Position numbers and translations under genes: made by a program. A stretch of DNA of 64,000 nt from Burkholderiales bacterium (GTDB taxonomy: Bacteria > Pseudomonadota > Gammaproteobacteria > Burkholderiales > Burkholderiaceae_C): assembly GCA_021414305.1 (NCBI GenBank), contig JAIOOS010000012.1, forward strand, positions 62,001-126,000, in the 5' to 3' direction. This document shows positions 46,195 to 55,482 of this stretch, piece by piece. Under the pieces are notes generated by a model. It did no database searches, had not been told where the DNA came from, and worked only from the letters and a program-made list of their open reading frames with translations. Every line of letters begins with the position of its first letter. The stretch's first letter is position 1.

Positions 46195-47188
46195 TCACCC
46201 GGTCGGCACGCGAGAGTAGCGCTGAGGGAACGTTCAGCCCGATGGCCTTCGCGGTCTTCAGGTTGACTGTCAGTTCGTACTTCGTCGGTTGTTCGATCGG
46301 CAGGTCACCGGGCCGCGCGCCCTGAAGAATGCGATCCACGAAGTACGCGGTTCTGGACGCGAGTTCTTTCAGCTCCGCGGAGTACGAGAGAATTGCGCCG
46401 CCGGCAAGGAAGAAATTCCCGGGGGAATCGGTCACCGTGGGCAGGCGTCGCTCCTGCGTGAATCGGGCGATCCTGTCCGCGGTCTCCCGCAGGTTGTGGA
46501 TGACACCGCCGGTCACGAAGAGCCCGTCGAGCGGCACAGTTGCTGCGGCCGACAAGGCCGCGCCGAGGTCGCTGTCCGTACCGGTCTGCCAAAAGTGCAC
46601 TCTTACATTGAAGGCGTTCGCAGCCCGGCGCAACTCGTCGATGGCCACGCCCACCTGCTCGAGCCTGTAGGACGGTGGGGCGTATCCCCAAAAGACGCCC
46701 AACTCGCGCAGCGACGGGCGCAGCTCCCGTAGCAGCTCAATGAACTTTCCGAACAGCGCACCACCGCCCGCGTAGACCGTCATGCCGGTCACGTTGCCGC
46801 CCGGCCGCGCGAGGCTGGCGGCAAGCCCCCCCTCAACCGGGTAGCCACTCACATACATCACGATGGGCAACACGTCGGTGGCGCGTCGCGCAGCCATGGC
46901 CGTTGCAGTCACGACGGTGACGATCACATCGACGCGCTCGTTCACGAGCTCCTTGGCCAAGCGCTCGGCCTGTTCCGGATTTCCTTGGGTGTACCGGAGG
47001 TCGACGACGAGGTTCCGGCTTCCCCAGCCCCGGTCGCGCAAGGCTGCGATCAAGGCATCACTCAACTGCGGTACCGGGCCCGGTGCGAGAAAGCCCAGCC
47101 GAAACACCCTTCCCGCCGTTTGGGCCCGCGCGCTCAACGGCATGAAGAGCGCCACAGGTAGTCGTATGAGGAGAGTCCGCCGTTCCAT
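46184..47188 (-). CDS. orphan COG2984-type ABC substrate-binding protein
   Basis: 334 residues with a signal (MERRTLLIRLPVALFMPLSARAQ, cleavage after SARAQ). The pattern GRVFRLGFLAPG, NLVVDLRYTQGN, LAKELVNERVDVIV and ARPGGNVTG, with the ending NLKTAKAIGLNVPSALLSRADRVI, identifies the ABC_sub_bind (COG2984) group. No permease or ATPase gene is next to it, so it may be an orphan sensor or transport protein. Its end cuts into the truncated methyltransferase. Confidence 0.85.
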   Translation of the reverse strand: MERRTLLIRLPVALFMPLSARAQTAGRVFRLGFLAPGPVPQLSDALIAALRDRGWGSRNLVVDLRYTQGNPEQAERLAKELVNERVDVIVTVVTATAMAARRATDVLPIVMYVSGYPVEGGLAASLARPGGNVTGMTVYAGGGALFGKFIELLRELRPSLRELGVFWGYAPPSYRLEQVGVAIDELRRAANAFNVRVHFWQTGTDSDLGAALSAAATVPLDGLFVTGGVIHNLRETADRIARFTQERRLPTVTDSPGNFFLAGGAILSYSAELKELASRTAYFVDRILQGARPGDLPIEQPTKYELTVNLKTAKAIGLNVPSALLSRADRVINE

Positions 47189-47330
47189 GTCGGTGTCGCA
47201 TGGCGTGTTGCAGGCGATAGTGTGCGCCCCAAGAACTGGCGATGCTCCAATGGATCCTGAGCGGGCACCCTGACTGGCCCGGATACGCGCGACGGAACGG
47301 ACATGCCGTTCAACCGCGCTTGACGCCTTC

Positions 47331-47615
47331 TCACCAGAAGCGCGAATCCACGCCGCGGTAGTTTGCGAGGATGCGCAACTCCTCGATGCGCTGGGCGTCG
47401 GCCTGGCGGCGTGCGGCGGCCTGGTAGATCAGGTCGTCGGGCCCGCCGATGTCGCGCAGCACCGCCCCGCTCAGGTCGGCCATGGCGGCGATGCGCCGGT
47501 CGAGATCGCGCCTCTCTCGGCGTTTCTGCCAGGCGCAGGCGATGAACGCCGCAACCTCGTGCGCCCACCGACCCGCGAGCGGCCGCTGAAGGGGAATGCT
47601 GACTGGGTGGCTCAT
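47331..47615 (-). CDS. DUF1127-like small protein
   Basis: 94-residue protein. WQKRRERRDLDRRIAAMADLSGAVLRDIGGPDDLI is close to the DUF1127 core, W..RRR.R..L..L....L.D.GI. DUF1127 proteins act in RNA or phosphate and pellicle physiology in some bacteria. The N-terminal extension includes PVSIPLQRPLAGRWAHEVA. Its start faces the LysR gene with 88 bases between, so LysR may regulate it. Confidence 0.72.
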   Translation of the reverse strand: MSHPVSIPLQRPLAGRWAHEVAAFIACAWQKRRERRDLDRRIAAMADLSGAVLRDIGGPDDLIYQAAARRQADAQRIEELRILANYRGVDSRFW

Positions 47616-47639
47616 GGTGATCCCGTTGACTTGTCCGTG

Positions 47640-47660
47640 TTGGTAAGACTAATTACCCAA
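47640..47660. promoter_or_regulatory. inverted repeat, candidate LysR operator
   Basis: TTGGTAA, then 6 bases, then TTACCCAA: inner arms GGTAA/TTACC are perfect and the outer TT/AA match with a single-base insertion on the right. It lies in the 88-base gap between the divergent DUF1127 and LysR genes, nearer the LysR start, where a LysR protein would bind its own and the divergent promoter. Confidence 0.5.
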
Positions 47661-47703
47661 AGCAAGGGAGGGAATCGATCAATTCTGCTCACGTTGGTCG
47701 GCT

Positions 47704-48633
47704 ATGCTTACCAGCGTGCCTCGCCTTCCGCGACTCCCGCTGCAGAACCTGACGGCCTTCCGCGCCGCCGGACGCCTGCAGAACCTGCGCGCCGCGGCCG
47801 ATGAGCTGAGCCTCACGCATAGCGCAGTCAGTCAGCAGATCCGCGGCCTCGAAGAGCAGCTGGGCTTTCCGCTGTTCCATCGCCACGGCCGGCGCATCCG
47901 GCTCAACCCCGCCGGTGAAGCGCTGCTCGGCGGCGTGGAGCGCGCGATGGTGGAGCTGGACGAAGCGGTGCACTGCGCCGTGGCAGCCCACGGCGGCGGC
48001 GACGAGGCGCGGCTGCGCCTGACCACCCTTCCCTCGTTCGCGCAACGCTGGCTGATGCCTCGCATCGCCCGCTGGCACGAGCGTTTCCCCGGCATCGCCC
48101 TGGAACTTCACGCCACGCCCGAGCTCCTCGACCTGCAACGTGAAGGCTTCCACGCCGCAGTGCGCCAAGGGCGCGGCCCCTGGCCGGGGCTGGCCAACGA
48201 AGTGCTATCCGACGCCCCGTTCTGCGTGGTGGGAGCGCCGGCAACCGCGCGACGGCTCGCAGACCTCCCCGAGTCGGCCCTGCTCGACGAGCCGCTGCTC
48301 GGCGACGCCGAAGTCTGGATCCAGTGGTTCGCGCCGCTGGGCATCCGCCGCCGGCTGGTGCCGGTTGCCAGCTTCAACGATGCGGGGTTGATGTTGCAGG
48401 CCGCGGAGCAGGGCCTGGGCATCGCGCTGGCGCGAGAACTGCTGGCGGCCGACGCACTCGCCGACAAGCGCCTGGTGCGCCTTTCGCCGCGCACCATCGT
48501 GCTCGAAGACGCCTACAGCTACCACCTCGTCTACCCGCCGCAATTGCGCGACTGGCCGCCCCTGGCCGCTCTGCGCACCTGGCTGTTCGAGGAAAACGAG
48601 CGCGCGCGCCTCTCGGCGCAGCGCGCACTGTGA
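47704..48633 (+). CDS. LysR-family transcriptional regulator
   Basis: 309 residues. The N-terminal winged HTH has LQNLTAFRAAGRLQNLRAAADELSLTHSAVSQQIRGLEEQLG at residues ~15-55; the effector domain starts at about 95. It resembles GcvA/AmpR-type regulators (QRWLMPRIARWHERFPGI). It is divergent from the DUF1127 gene, its likely target. It converges with the ten-gene operon, ending 40 bases before the ATPase stop. Confidence 0.87.
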   Translation: MLTSVPRLPRLPLQNLTAFRAAGRLQNLRAAADELSLTHSAVSQQIRGLEEQLGFPLFHRHGRRIRLNPAGEALLGGVERAMVELDEAVHCAVAAHGGGDEARLRLTTLPSFAQRWLMPRIARWHERFPGIALELHATPELLDLQREGFHAAVRQGRGPWPGLANEVLSDAPFCVVGAPATARRLADLPESALLDEPLLGDAEVWIQWFAPLGIRRRLVPVASFNDAGLMLQAAEQGLGIALARELLAADALADKRLVRLSPRTIVLEDAYSYHLVYPPQLRDWPPLAALRTWLFEENERARLSAQRAL

Positions 48634-48673
48634 AGTTCGGGCGGCGGACTTTCGCAGCTCCGGCCTGTGCTTC

Positions 48674-49825
48674 TCAATCGTCCAACACGGCAAACTGGGC
48701 GCCGGACGTCGCCGTCACGAACACCGCAGAACCCGGCGCATGCCGATCGTCCGACATGGATTCCAGGGCGATCTGAACGCCGTCCACATCGACGAGATCG
48801 ATCGTGCTCGTACCCTGATAGATGCTCCTGACCACGCGTCCCGGGCGCGCCCCCGACGATGGCCCCTCCCGCATGCACAGCAGACTGGGCCGGACGGCGA
48901 CGGAGCACTTGGCGCCGATGCTCCAATCGGTGCGCCAGCAACGGGCAGGCAAGGCGCCGACAACCGTGTCGACGACGACATCGGGCCCGTTGACGGATCG
49001 GATCGAGCCGTCCAGCAGATTGGCTATGCCGACGAAATCGGCGCAGAAGCGCGTCCGGGGGCGCCGGTAGATGTCCTCGGGCGAGCCGACCTGCTCGATC
49101 TTGCCGGCGCGCATCACCACCACGCGGTCGGCGAGGGTGATCGCTTCCAGCTGGTCGTGGGTGACGTAGACCGAGGTGAAGGGCGCCTGCTGCCGCAGCG
49201 CCAGCAGCTCGAGCCGCATGCGCTCGCGCAGCCGTGCGTCGAGGTTGGATAGCGGCTCGTCGAACAGGATGGCGCGGGGATTGGCCACCATGGCGCGCCC
49301 AAGCGAAACCCGCTGCTGCTGTCCGCCAGACAGCTCGTGCACGAAGCGCCCGCCCATTCCCTCCAGTCCGATCCATTCGAGCATGGCCTGCGTCTTGCGC
49401 GCGGCCTCGATCCTGGACGCGCCCGTGCAAAGCAGCGGGTAACCGATGTTCTCGGCCACGGAGAGGTGCGGCCACAACGCGTAGCTTTGGAAGACCATGC
49501 CCAGGCCGCGTTTCTCCGGTGGCACGTCGGCTCGGGCTGCAGCATCGAACACCACCCGTTCATCGATGGTGATGCGGCCGGAATCGGGGGTGATGAGCCC
49601 GGCGATCGATCGCAGCACAGTGGTCTTTCCGCAGCCGCTGGGGCCGAGCAGGACGGTGCATTGCCCCGCAGGAAAATCGAGGCTGAAGTCGTCGAGCGCC
49701 ACGACGCCGTCCCGGCCATACGATTTGCAGAGGCCCCGCACCGCGATGCTGCCGGCTGCGCCGCTGAAGAGCGAAGCCGATGGCGCCGACGGAGCGGGGG
49801 GCCTGTCTTGAACGGCTGGGGTCAC
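48674..49825 (-). CDS. Fe3+/spermidine-type ABC importer ATPase
   Basis: 383-residue ATPase with Walker A LLGPSGCGKTTVLRSIA, signature ELSGGQQQRVSLGRAM, Walker B AILFDEPLSNLDARLRERM and a C-terminal TOBE domain (VAVRPSLLCM, GRVVRSIYQGTSTIDLV). This is the FbpC/PotA class of importer. The start GTG 49825 lies 5 bases beyond the permease stop. It is the last gene of the ten-gene operon and the energy subunit for the permease and binding protein ahead of it. Confidence 0.88.
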   Translation of the reverse strand: MTPAVQDRPPAPSAPSASLFSGAAGSIAVRGLCKSYGRDGVVALDDFSLDFPAGQCTVLLGPSGCGKTTVLRSIAGLITPDSGRITIDERVVFDAAARADVPPEKRGLGMVFQSYALWPHLSVAENIGYPLLCTGASRIEAARKTQAMLEWIGLEGMGGRFVHELSGGQQQRVSLGRAMVANPRAILFDEPLSNLDARLRERMRLELLALRQQAPFTSVYVTHDQLEAITLADRVVVMRAGKIEQVGSPEDIYRRPRTRFCADFVGIANLLDGSIRSVNGPDVVVDTVVGALPARCWRTDWSIGAKCSVAVRPSLLCMREGPSSGARPGRVVRSIYQGTSTIDLVDVDGVQIALESMSDDRHAPGSAVFVTATSGAQFAVLDD

Positions 49826-49830
49826 TTCGT

Positions 49831-51552
49831 CTACTCCGAGCTGAAACGGGCGAACTTCCAGAGCAAGGCCACCGGCGCCAGGCCCAGGACCAAGAGCAGA
49901 AGCGAGAACACGGCGAGCTCGGGGTAGAAGCCGCTGGACCACACGTCCATCAGGCCCACCGAGAGCACGACCGTCGACGGGTTGTAGAGCAGGATCACCA
50001 GCGAGATCTCGCGCAGGATCACGACGTACATCAGGAGCCAGCTGCCGATCAGCGCCGGCCGCATCAATGGGATGTCGATGCGGCGGATGGTGCCGGACCA
50101 GGCCTGCCCCGCCACGCGTGACGCGTCTTCCAGGTCGGTGTGGATGCGATGCAGGGCACTGCCCACGAACTGCATCGCCACCGGTATGTGCGCGGTGACG
50201 TAGGCGATCAGGAGGATCCACAAGGTGCCGTAGATGCCGCCCGGAACCAGGATCCACAGGCTGAGGATGCCGACGCCGAGGGCGATGCCGGGGATGCCCA
50301 GCGGCAGCACCATCGCGTACTCGACGACGCCGGCCAGCCGGCCGCGCATGCGGATCACGTACCAGGCCAGCGCGATGGCAAGCACGACGCAGCAGGTCGC
50401 CCCGGCCAGCGCCAGCAGCATGCTGTTCTGCGCCGACGGCCACACCTGCGGGTACTCGAAGAGAACGTACCTGAAGTTGCGCAGGGTGAGGTTCTCTGGC
50501 TTCAGGGCGTACGGCGACCAGTAGCGCATGAAGGCGATCGCCGTGACCGCCAGCAGCGGGATCACCGACGAGCTCAGCGCGAACAGCGACGCCAGCAGCC
50601 CCAGCGGATAGCGCAGCTTGCCGAGCGGGAACAGCATCGGCCGCGCCCCCTTGCCGCCGACGATCGTGTAGCGCCCGCCGCGTGCCAGCGCACGGCGCTG
50701 GAAATAGATGCACAGCAGGCCCACGGCCACCAGCAGCAGCGACTGCGCCGCGGCGAGCCCGGGGCGGCCGGGCAGCGAGCTGTGGTTCTGCCAGATCAGG
50801 CTGGGCAGCATGTAGATCCGCGCCTTCAGCCCGACCGTCGCCGGGATGATGAAGTCGCCGGCGGCCATGATGATCACCAGCAGCAAGGCGGCGAGCAGCG
50901 CCGGCCGCTGCAGCGGCAGGATCACCGTGCGCAGGAGGCGCAGCCGCCCGGCGCCGCAGACGCGCGCCGCCTCCTCCATTGCCGCATCGCTGTTCCTGAA
51001 GCCGGCGGCCACCAGCAGATAGACGTACGGCGTGAGGAACAGCCCGGTCATCCAGATCAGGCCGGGCATGGTGCTGATGTTGACCCAGCTCGTGCGCGAG
51101 CCGTGGACCGCCGAGGCCAGGATGTTGATGAAGCCGGCGTTGGGATCGGCCAACGCCACCCAGCCCACCACCAGGATGAACGGCGGCACCAGCATCGGCA
51201 GCATCGTCAGCACGCCGATGACCCGGCCGCCAGGCATGTCGGTGCGGGTGGAGAGAAACGCCAGGCCTACGCCGAGCAGCATGGCGAGGCCGCTCGACCC
51301 CGCCGTGTAGATCACGGTGTTGACGAGCGCCTCGTGGCTGCGGCTCGACTCGAAGACGGCGACGATCCACTCGAATGTCAGCGCGCTGCCGATCTCGCCT
51401 TTCGAGAACGCGCGCACGGCGACCACGACGACCGGGTAGCAGACCATCAGGACGGCGATCGCTGCGACCGCCGTCAGGACGACCCGCTCCCATGCGATCG
51501 AACGGGTCTGCGCCTCGAGGCCCGGGGCGCCGGCGGCCTGGACGGCCGTCAA
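49831..51552 (-). CDS. double-domain ABC importer permease
   Basis: 573-residue permease made of two homologous halves (as in FbpB), about 12 membrane segments. Each half has the EAA-type loop: SDAAMEEAARVCGAGRLRLLRTVILP and TDLEDASRVAGQAWSGTIRRIDIPL. No ATG fits; TTG 51552 overlaps the SBP stop (TTGA). It belongs between the SBP and ATPase, giving a complete importer, possibly for an organic anion, an amine or iron chelate. Confidence 0.87.
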   Translation of the reverse strand: MTAVQAAGAPGLEAQTRSIAWERVVLTAVAAIAVLMVCYPVVVVAVRAFSKGEIGSALTFEWIVAVFESSRSHEALVNTVIYTAGSSGLAMLLGVGLAFLSTRTDMPGGRVIGVLTMLPMLVPPFILVVGWVALADPNAGFINILASAVHGSRTSWVNISTMPGLIWMTGLFLTPYVYLLVAAGFRNSDAAMEEAARVCGAGRLRLLRTVILPLQRPALLAALLLVIIMAAGDFIIPATVGLKARIYMLPSLIWQNHSSLPGRPGLAAAQSLLLVAVGLLCIYFQRRALARGGRYTIVGGKGARPMLFPLGKLRYPLGLLASLFALSSSVIPLLAVTAIAFMRYWSPYALKPENLTLRNFRYVLFEYPQVWPSAQNSMLLALAGATCCVVLAIALAWYVIRMRGRLAGVVEYAMVLPLGIPGIALGVGILSLWILVPGGIYGTLWILLIAYVTAHIPVAMQFVGSALHRIHTDLEDASRVAGQAWSGTIRRIDIPLMRPALIGSWLLMYVVILREISLVILLYNPSTVVLSVGLMDVWSSGFYPELAVFSLLLLVLGLAPVALLWKFARFSSE

Positions 51553-52592
51553 TTGACGTGCTTGTCCCACTCGGCCAGCAGCTTCGGCGTGTCGGCAACG
51601 ATCTTGCGATAGTCGGGCTGGCTGAAGACGTGGGCCTTGCTCAGCTCGGCCAGCGACCCGGCCTTCGGCGCGCTGCCCTGCGGATGCGTGGGGATGGTGG
51701 CGCCGGCGACGTTGATGATGCTCTGGCCTTCCGCGGAGCAGGCGAAGTCGACGAAGAGCCGTGCCGCGTTCGGGTGCGGCGCCTTGGTGAAGGCGGCGAT
51801 GTTGCCGCCGAACAGCACGGTGTTCTTCGGGATCACGCCGCCCATCGGCGCGCCGGTCTCCGCCATCTGGATTACTCCGAACGAATTGGTCAGGCCGAGA
51901 TCGATCTCGCCGGACACGATCGCCTGCGACATGGCGTTCGTGCTGGCGTAGAGCTTGGGCTTGTTCGCGCCGAACTGGGGCAGGAACGTGGGGCCGTAGA
52001 GCTTTTCCATCAGTACCTGCCACGCCAGCGTTGTGGCGGTAACGTGCGGATCGAGCGAACCGAAGCGGCCCTTCCACTTGGGATCCAGCAGGTCCTTCCA
52101 GTCGGCGGGCGCGCCGGTCTTGACGGCGTTGGTGTTCCACCCGATCTGCGCCATGTACATGCGGATCAGCGTGGACTGCGGCTGCTTGTACTGCGCCGGG
52201 ATGGCGGCCCGCTCGGGCGAGTCGTACGAAGCCAGGAACGGCAACAGCAGGCCGAGCCCCGGCTCCTCGATGATCAGCGCGTCGGCCTGCGGCCGTCCGG
52301 CGGCCTCTTCCGACTGCACGCGGGTCGCCACGTCGGCGGAGCCGGCGCGATAGACCAGGACGTTGACGCCGTACTTCTTCTTGAAGGCTTCGGCGACGGC
52401 ATTCGACGGACCGGTCGATGCCGAGCTGTAGAGGCTGACGGTGCCCTCCTTCTTCGCCGCCTCGACCACGGCGGGGTCGCTCGCGGCGCGAGCCACGCCG
52501 AACGGAAGCAGCGAGCTTGCGCCGGCCGCGGCGCCGAGCTTGAGGACGCTTCTGCGCGACGTGGCGCCTGGGAACGTGAACGGGGTCGTCAT
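51549..52592 (-). CDS. Tat-exported extracellular solute-binding protein (family 1 / FbpA-like)
   Basis: 347 residues, with a twin-arginine signal TSRRSVLKLGAAAGASSLLP, then VARAASD. The mature text VVEAAKKEGTVSLYSSAS, NVLVYRAGSADVATRVQSEEAAGRPQADAL is like FbpA/AfuA or phosphonate-type binding proteins. It brings the substrate to the permease and ATPase after it. The other gene side is the SucD-like gene (22 bases). The ligand is not known. Confidence 0.87.
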   Translation of the reverse strand: MTTPFTFPGATSRRSVLKLGAAAGASSLLPFGVARAASDPAVVEAAKKEGTVSLYSSASTGPSNAVAEAFKKKYGVNVLVYRAGSADVATRVQSEEAAGRPQADALIIEEPGLGLLLPFLASYDSPERAAIPAQYKQPQSTLIRMYMAQIGWNTNAVKTGAPADWKDLLDPKWKGRFGSLDPHVTATTLAWQVLMEKLYGPTFLPQFGANKPKLYASTNAMSQAIVSGEIDLGLTNSFGVIQMAETGAPMGGVIPKNTVLFGGNIAAFTKAPHPNAARLFVDFACSAEGQSIINVAGATIPTHPQGSAPKAGSLAELSKAHVFSQPDYRKIVADTPKLLAEWDKHVN

Positions 52593-52614
52593 GGCGATTT
52601 CTCCTGGATTGAGG

Positions 52615-53505
52615 TCAAGTCGATCGGTTCGCGGCGCGCTCGAGCGTCCGGGTGACGAGTTCGCCCACATCCGTCACCAGGCGCGCCACCGCGATTCCCG
52701 CGGACGAGAACGCCTGCATCTTGCTTTGCGGCCGGCTGCGCTCGTCGTCGCCGACGACCGCGCCGGCGTGGCCCATGCGCGCATCCGGCGGGCTGCCCTG
52801 GCCGGTGATGTAGGCCAGCACCGGCGTGCGCATCACGGCGGCCTGTGCCACCGCCGCATACTCCAAGCCGCCGCCGGGCTCGCCGATCACGACCACCAGG
52901 TCGGTGTCCGGGTCGTCCTCGAACAGGCGCAGCACATCGGCGTAGTGGGTGCCGATCACGCGGTCGCCGCCCAGGCAGACCACCGTCGATTCGCCGTGGC
53001 CGTGGCGGTGCAGCTCGTCGATCACCTCGTAGGTCAAGGTGCCGCTCTTGGAGACGATGCCGATGCGGCCCGGCCGCATGTTGTTGTCGTTGAGGTCAGA
53101 CATGTTGGCGCGGCCCGGGCTGACCGCGCCGGCGGAGTTCGGGCCGAGCAGGCGGGTGCCGCGCGCCTCCGCGTAGGCGCACATCCGGATCGCGTCGTGC
53201 ACGGGGATGTTCTCGATGTAGAGGCAGACCAGCGGAATGCCGGCGTTCGCCACCTCGAAGATGCCGTCCATCACGAACTGCGGCGCGATGCAGCTGAGCA
53301 CCGCGTTCGCGCCGGTGGCCGCGACGGCCTCGCGCATCGAGTTGAACACCGGCACGCCGGCGACGACCTCGCCGCCCTTGCCCGGAGTCACGCCGCCGAC
53401 CAGGGGCGTGCCGTGCGCCACCATCTTCTCGGCGAACAGGCGGCCGGTGGTGCCGGTGATGCCCTGCACGAGGATCCGCGAGTCGGAATTGACGAGGATC
53501 GTCAC
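52615..53505 (-). CDS. ADP-forming acyl-CoA ligase alpha subunit (SucD-like)
   Basis: 296 residues, related to succinyl-CoA synthetase alpha. CoA-binding Rossmann GITGTTGRLFAEKMV, then GPNSAGAVSPG and the phosphohistidine loop DARMGHAGAVVG with H246. It forms an acyl-CoA from acid, CoA and ATP with a phospho-enzyme. The start overlaps the beta gene stop (ATGA). Divergent from housekeeping SucD in text, and located in the catabolic operon, so another acid is probable (malate-CoA, for instance). Confidence 0.85.
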   Translation of the reverse strand: MTILVNSDSRILVQGITGTTGRLFAEKMVAHGTPLVGGVTPGKGGEVVAGVPVFNSMREAVAATGANAVLSCIAPQFVMDGIFEVANAGIPLVCLYIENIPVHDAIRMCAYAEARGTRLLGPNSAGAVSPGRANMSDLNDNNMRPGRIGIVSKSGTLTYEVIDELHRHGHGESTVVCLGGDRVIGTHYADVLRLFEDDPDTDLVVVIGEPGGGLEYAAVAQAAVMRTPVLAYITGQGSPPDARMGHAGAVVGDDERSRPQSKMQAFSSAGIAVARLVTDVGELVTRTLERAANRST

Positions 53506-54659
53506 TTCGCAGCCTCCTTCGACAGGGTTTCGACCAGTCCCAGCACGTGCGCGGTGGCGTCACTCAAGGACGGCGTGTAGAAGCAGCCGCCTTCTTCCAG
53601 CAGCTTCTTCGAGGCTTCCTGGTTCACGCCGCGCATGCGCACGACGACTCGCTCGCGCGGCGGCGCGCCGGGCGCGGCCAGCGCCTGCAGCAGCGCCTGT
53701 GCGAGCGCGTCGGTGGAGCGCAGCTGATAGAAGGCATTGATGAACACCACGTCGGCCTCGAGAAGGAACAGGGCGGAAATCACTTCGGCGGTGTGAGCCA
53801 CGCCGCGCGCCAGCGCTCCGTGCAGCTCGATCGCCCCGGCGACGCCGACACCGGAGAGCGCGATCTGGTCGTAGGTGGCCATCGTCAGGCCGGCGCCGTT
53901 GCCCAGCAGAGCCACGGAGGGGCGCGTGGGGGCCGGCATGCAGTTGCGACTGTCCACGCCGATCACGCCGAGCTCGCGGCAGCGCTGCATGAAATGGCTG
54001 TCGGTGGACCATGCGACGGGTCCCGGGCGGTCGGGGTGGCGGAACACCGCATCGTCGTCGAGGACCACCTTGGCATCGGCTGCGATCAGCCGGCCGTCGA
54101 CGGTGAGGATCAGCGGGTTGATCTCCACCAGCTCGGCGTCCTCCTCGATCAGCGTCTCCACGCTCTTCCTCACGATGTGTGCGAACTGCGTGCCTAGTGC
54201 GTCCTGCAGACCCAGGGCGCGACGCAGGTGCTGCACCTGGAATTCGGCGAGACCGATCAGCGGGTCGATCTCGGCCCTCGCGATCTGCGAATGCGGCACC
54301 TGCTCGATGTCGATCCCGCCTGCCGCGCTCGCCATCACCGACACCCGACCGCGATCCCGGTCCACCATGGCAGCGAGGTAGTACTCCTTCGCGATGCACA
54401 GCTTCTGCTCGAGGTAGACCGCATGCACCGGCTCCTCGCCGAGCCGGGAGCCCTGCATCTTCGTGGCGACCCGTTCGAGCTCGTCACGCGAATCGGCGGC
54501 GACGATGCCGCCGCGCTTTCCGCGCCCGCCGGCCAGCACCTGGGCCTTGACCATCCACCCGGTGCCCGACTCGGGAACCTCGGGCCACAGCGCGCCCGGC
54601 GCGACCGGCACTCCGTGCCGCACCAGCAGCGCCTTGCCTTCGTACTCCAGCAGTTTCAT
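53502..54659 (-). CDS. ADP-forming acyl-CoA ligase beta subunit (SucC-like)
   Basis: 385 residues with ATP-grasp: VKAQVLAGGRGKRGGIV, AKEYYLAAMVDRDRGRVSVMAS, VEINPLILTVDGRLIAADAKVVLDDD, then the ligase domain GNGAGLTMATYD. The substrate-binding loops differ from known SucC (e.g. PVAPGALWPEV). Pairs with the alpha subunit. The crotonase stop lies 7 bases away. The acid it activates is unknown. Confidence 0.85.
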   Translation of the reverse strand: MKLLEYEGKALLVRHGVPVAPGALWPEVPESGTGWMVKAQVLAGGRGKRGGIVAADSRDELERVATKMQGSRLGEEPVHAVYLEQKLCIAKEYYLAAMVDRDRGRVSVMASAAGGIDIEQVPHSQIARAEIDPLIGLAEFQVQHLRRALGLQDALGTQFAHIVRKSVETLIEEDAELVEINPLILTVDGRLIAADAKVVLDDDAVFRHPDRPGPVAWSTDSHFMQRCRELGVIGVDSRNCMPAPTRPSVALLGNGAGLTMATYDQIALSGVGVAGAIELHGALARGVAHTAEVISALFLLEADVVFINAFYQLRSTDALAQALLQALAAPGAPPRERVVVRMRGVNQEASKKLLEEGGCFYTPSLSDATAHVLGLVETLSKEAAK

Positions 54660-54666
54660 GTGCTCC

Positions 54667-55482
54667 TTACCGCCCCTTGAACGGGCCGGCCTTTCGCTTC
54701 TCGGCGAAGGCCCGCGCGCTTTCCTTGAAATCCTCGGTGGTGTGCAGCTTCAGCGGCGTGGTCTGCAGGTAGGCCTCGCGCTCGGCCTGGTCCATGTACC
54801 AGCGCCGCGTGCGCACCGTGGCACGCACGCTCAACGGCGGGTTCGCCGCCATCTGTCGTGCCAGCTCGTATGCCTGCTGGAGCTGCTCGCCCTGGGGCGC
54901 GACCCGATCGACAACACCGGCGGCGAGAGCCTCCTCGGCGGTGAAGAAGCGGCCGGTGAGCGCCACGTCGGTGGCGAACGATCCGGCGCCGCGGAACCGG
55001 AGCAGCGCCCAGTAGCGCGACGACGCCAGCCCGCGCGAGGTCTCGGTCACCTGGAACCGGGTTCCTGCCTCCGCCACGATCATTTCGCTCTCGAGCACCA
55101 TGCCCAGACCGAGTCCGACCGCGAACCCGTGCGGCGAGGCAATGATCGGCTTCCAGTTGATCGCCCGGACGAACAGTTCGGAGGCATTGGCGTTCCAGCC
55201 CTGCGACCCGCCGTGCTTCTTCAGGTCGGCGTCCGATCGAAGCTGCCGCTGGTGAACGTCGGCGCCGCTGCAGAAGGCCCGGCCTTCGCCGCGCAGCACC
55301 GCCACGTCGGCGTTTTCGTCGATGTCGAACTCGTGCAGCACGCGCGCGAGCCGCATGACCATGTCGTCGTTGAACGCGTTGAGCTTGCGCGGCCGGTTGA
55401 GCGTGATGGTCGCGACGCGGTCGGTGCATTCGTAGCGGATGAAGTCCTCCGCATCGGACTCGTTGCCGGTGGGCTCACTCAT
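54667..55482 (-). CDS. crotonase-family protein, first of two adjacent
   Basis: 271 residues. Crotonase fold: RPRKLNAFNDDMVMRLARVL, oxyanion GEGRAFCSGADVHQRQL and GFAVGLGLGMVLESEM. In alignment by eye with rat enoyl-CoA hydratase the Glu at 144 is Gly and the one at 164 is kept (VTETSRG). So it is unlikely to be a plain hydratase. It overlaps the next crotonase by 8 bases. Confidence 0.82.
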   Translation of the reverse strand: MSEPTGNESDAEDFIRYECTDRVATITLNRPRKLNAFNDDMVMRLARVLHEFDIDENADVAVLRGEGRAFCSGADVHQRQLRSDADLKKHGGSQGWNANASELFVRAINWKPIIASPHGFAVGLGLGMVLESEMIVAEAGTRFQVTETSRGLASSRYWALLRFRGAGSFATDVALTGRFFTAEEALAAGVVDRVAPQGEQLQQAYELARQMAANPPLSVRATVRTRRWYMDQAEREAYLQTTPLKLHTTEDFKESARAFAEKRKAGPFKGR

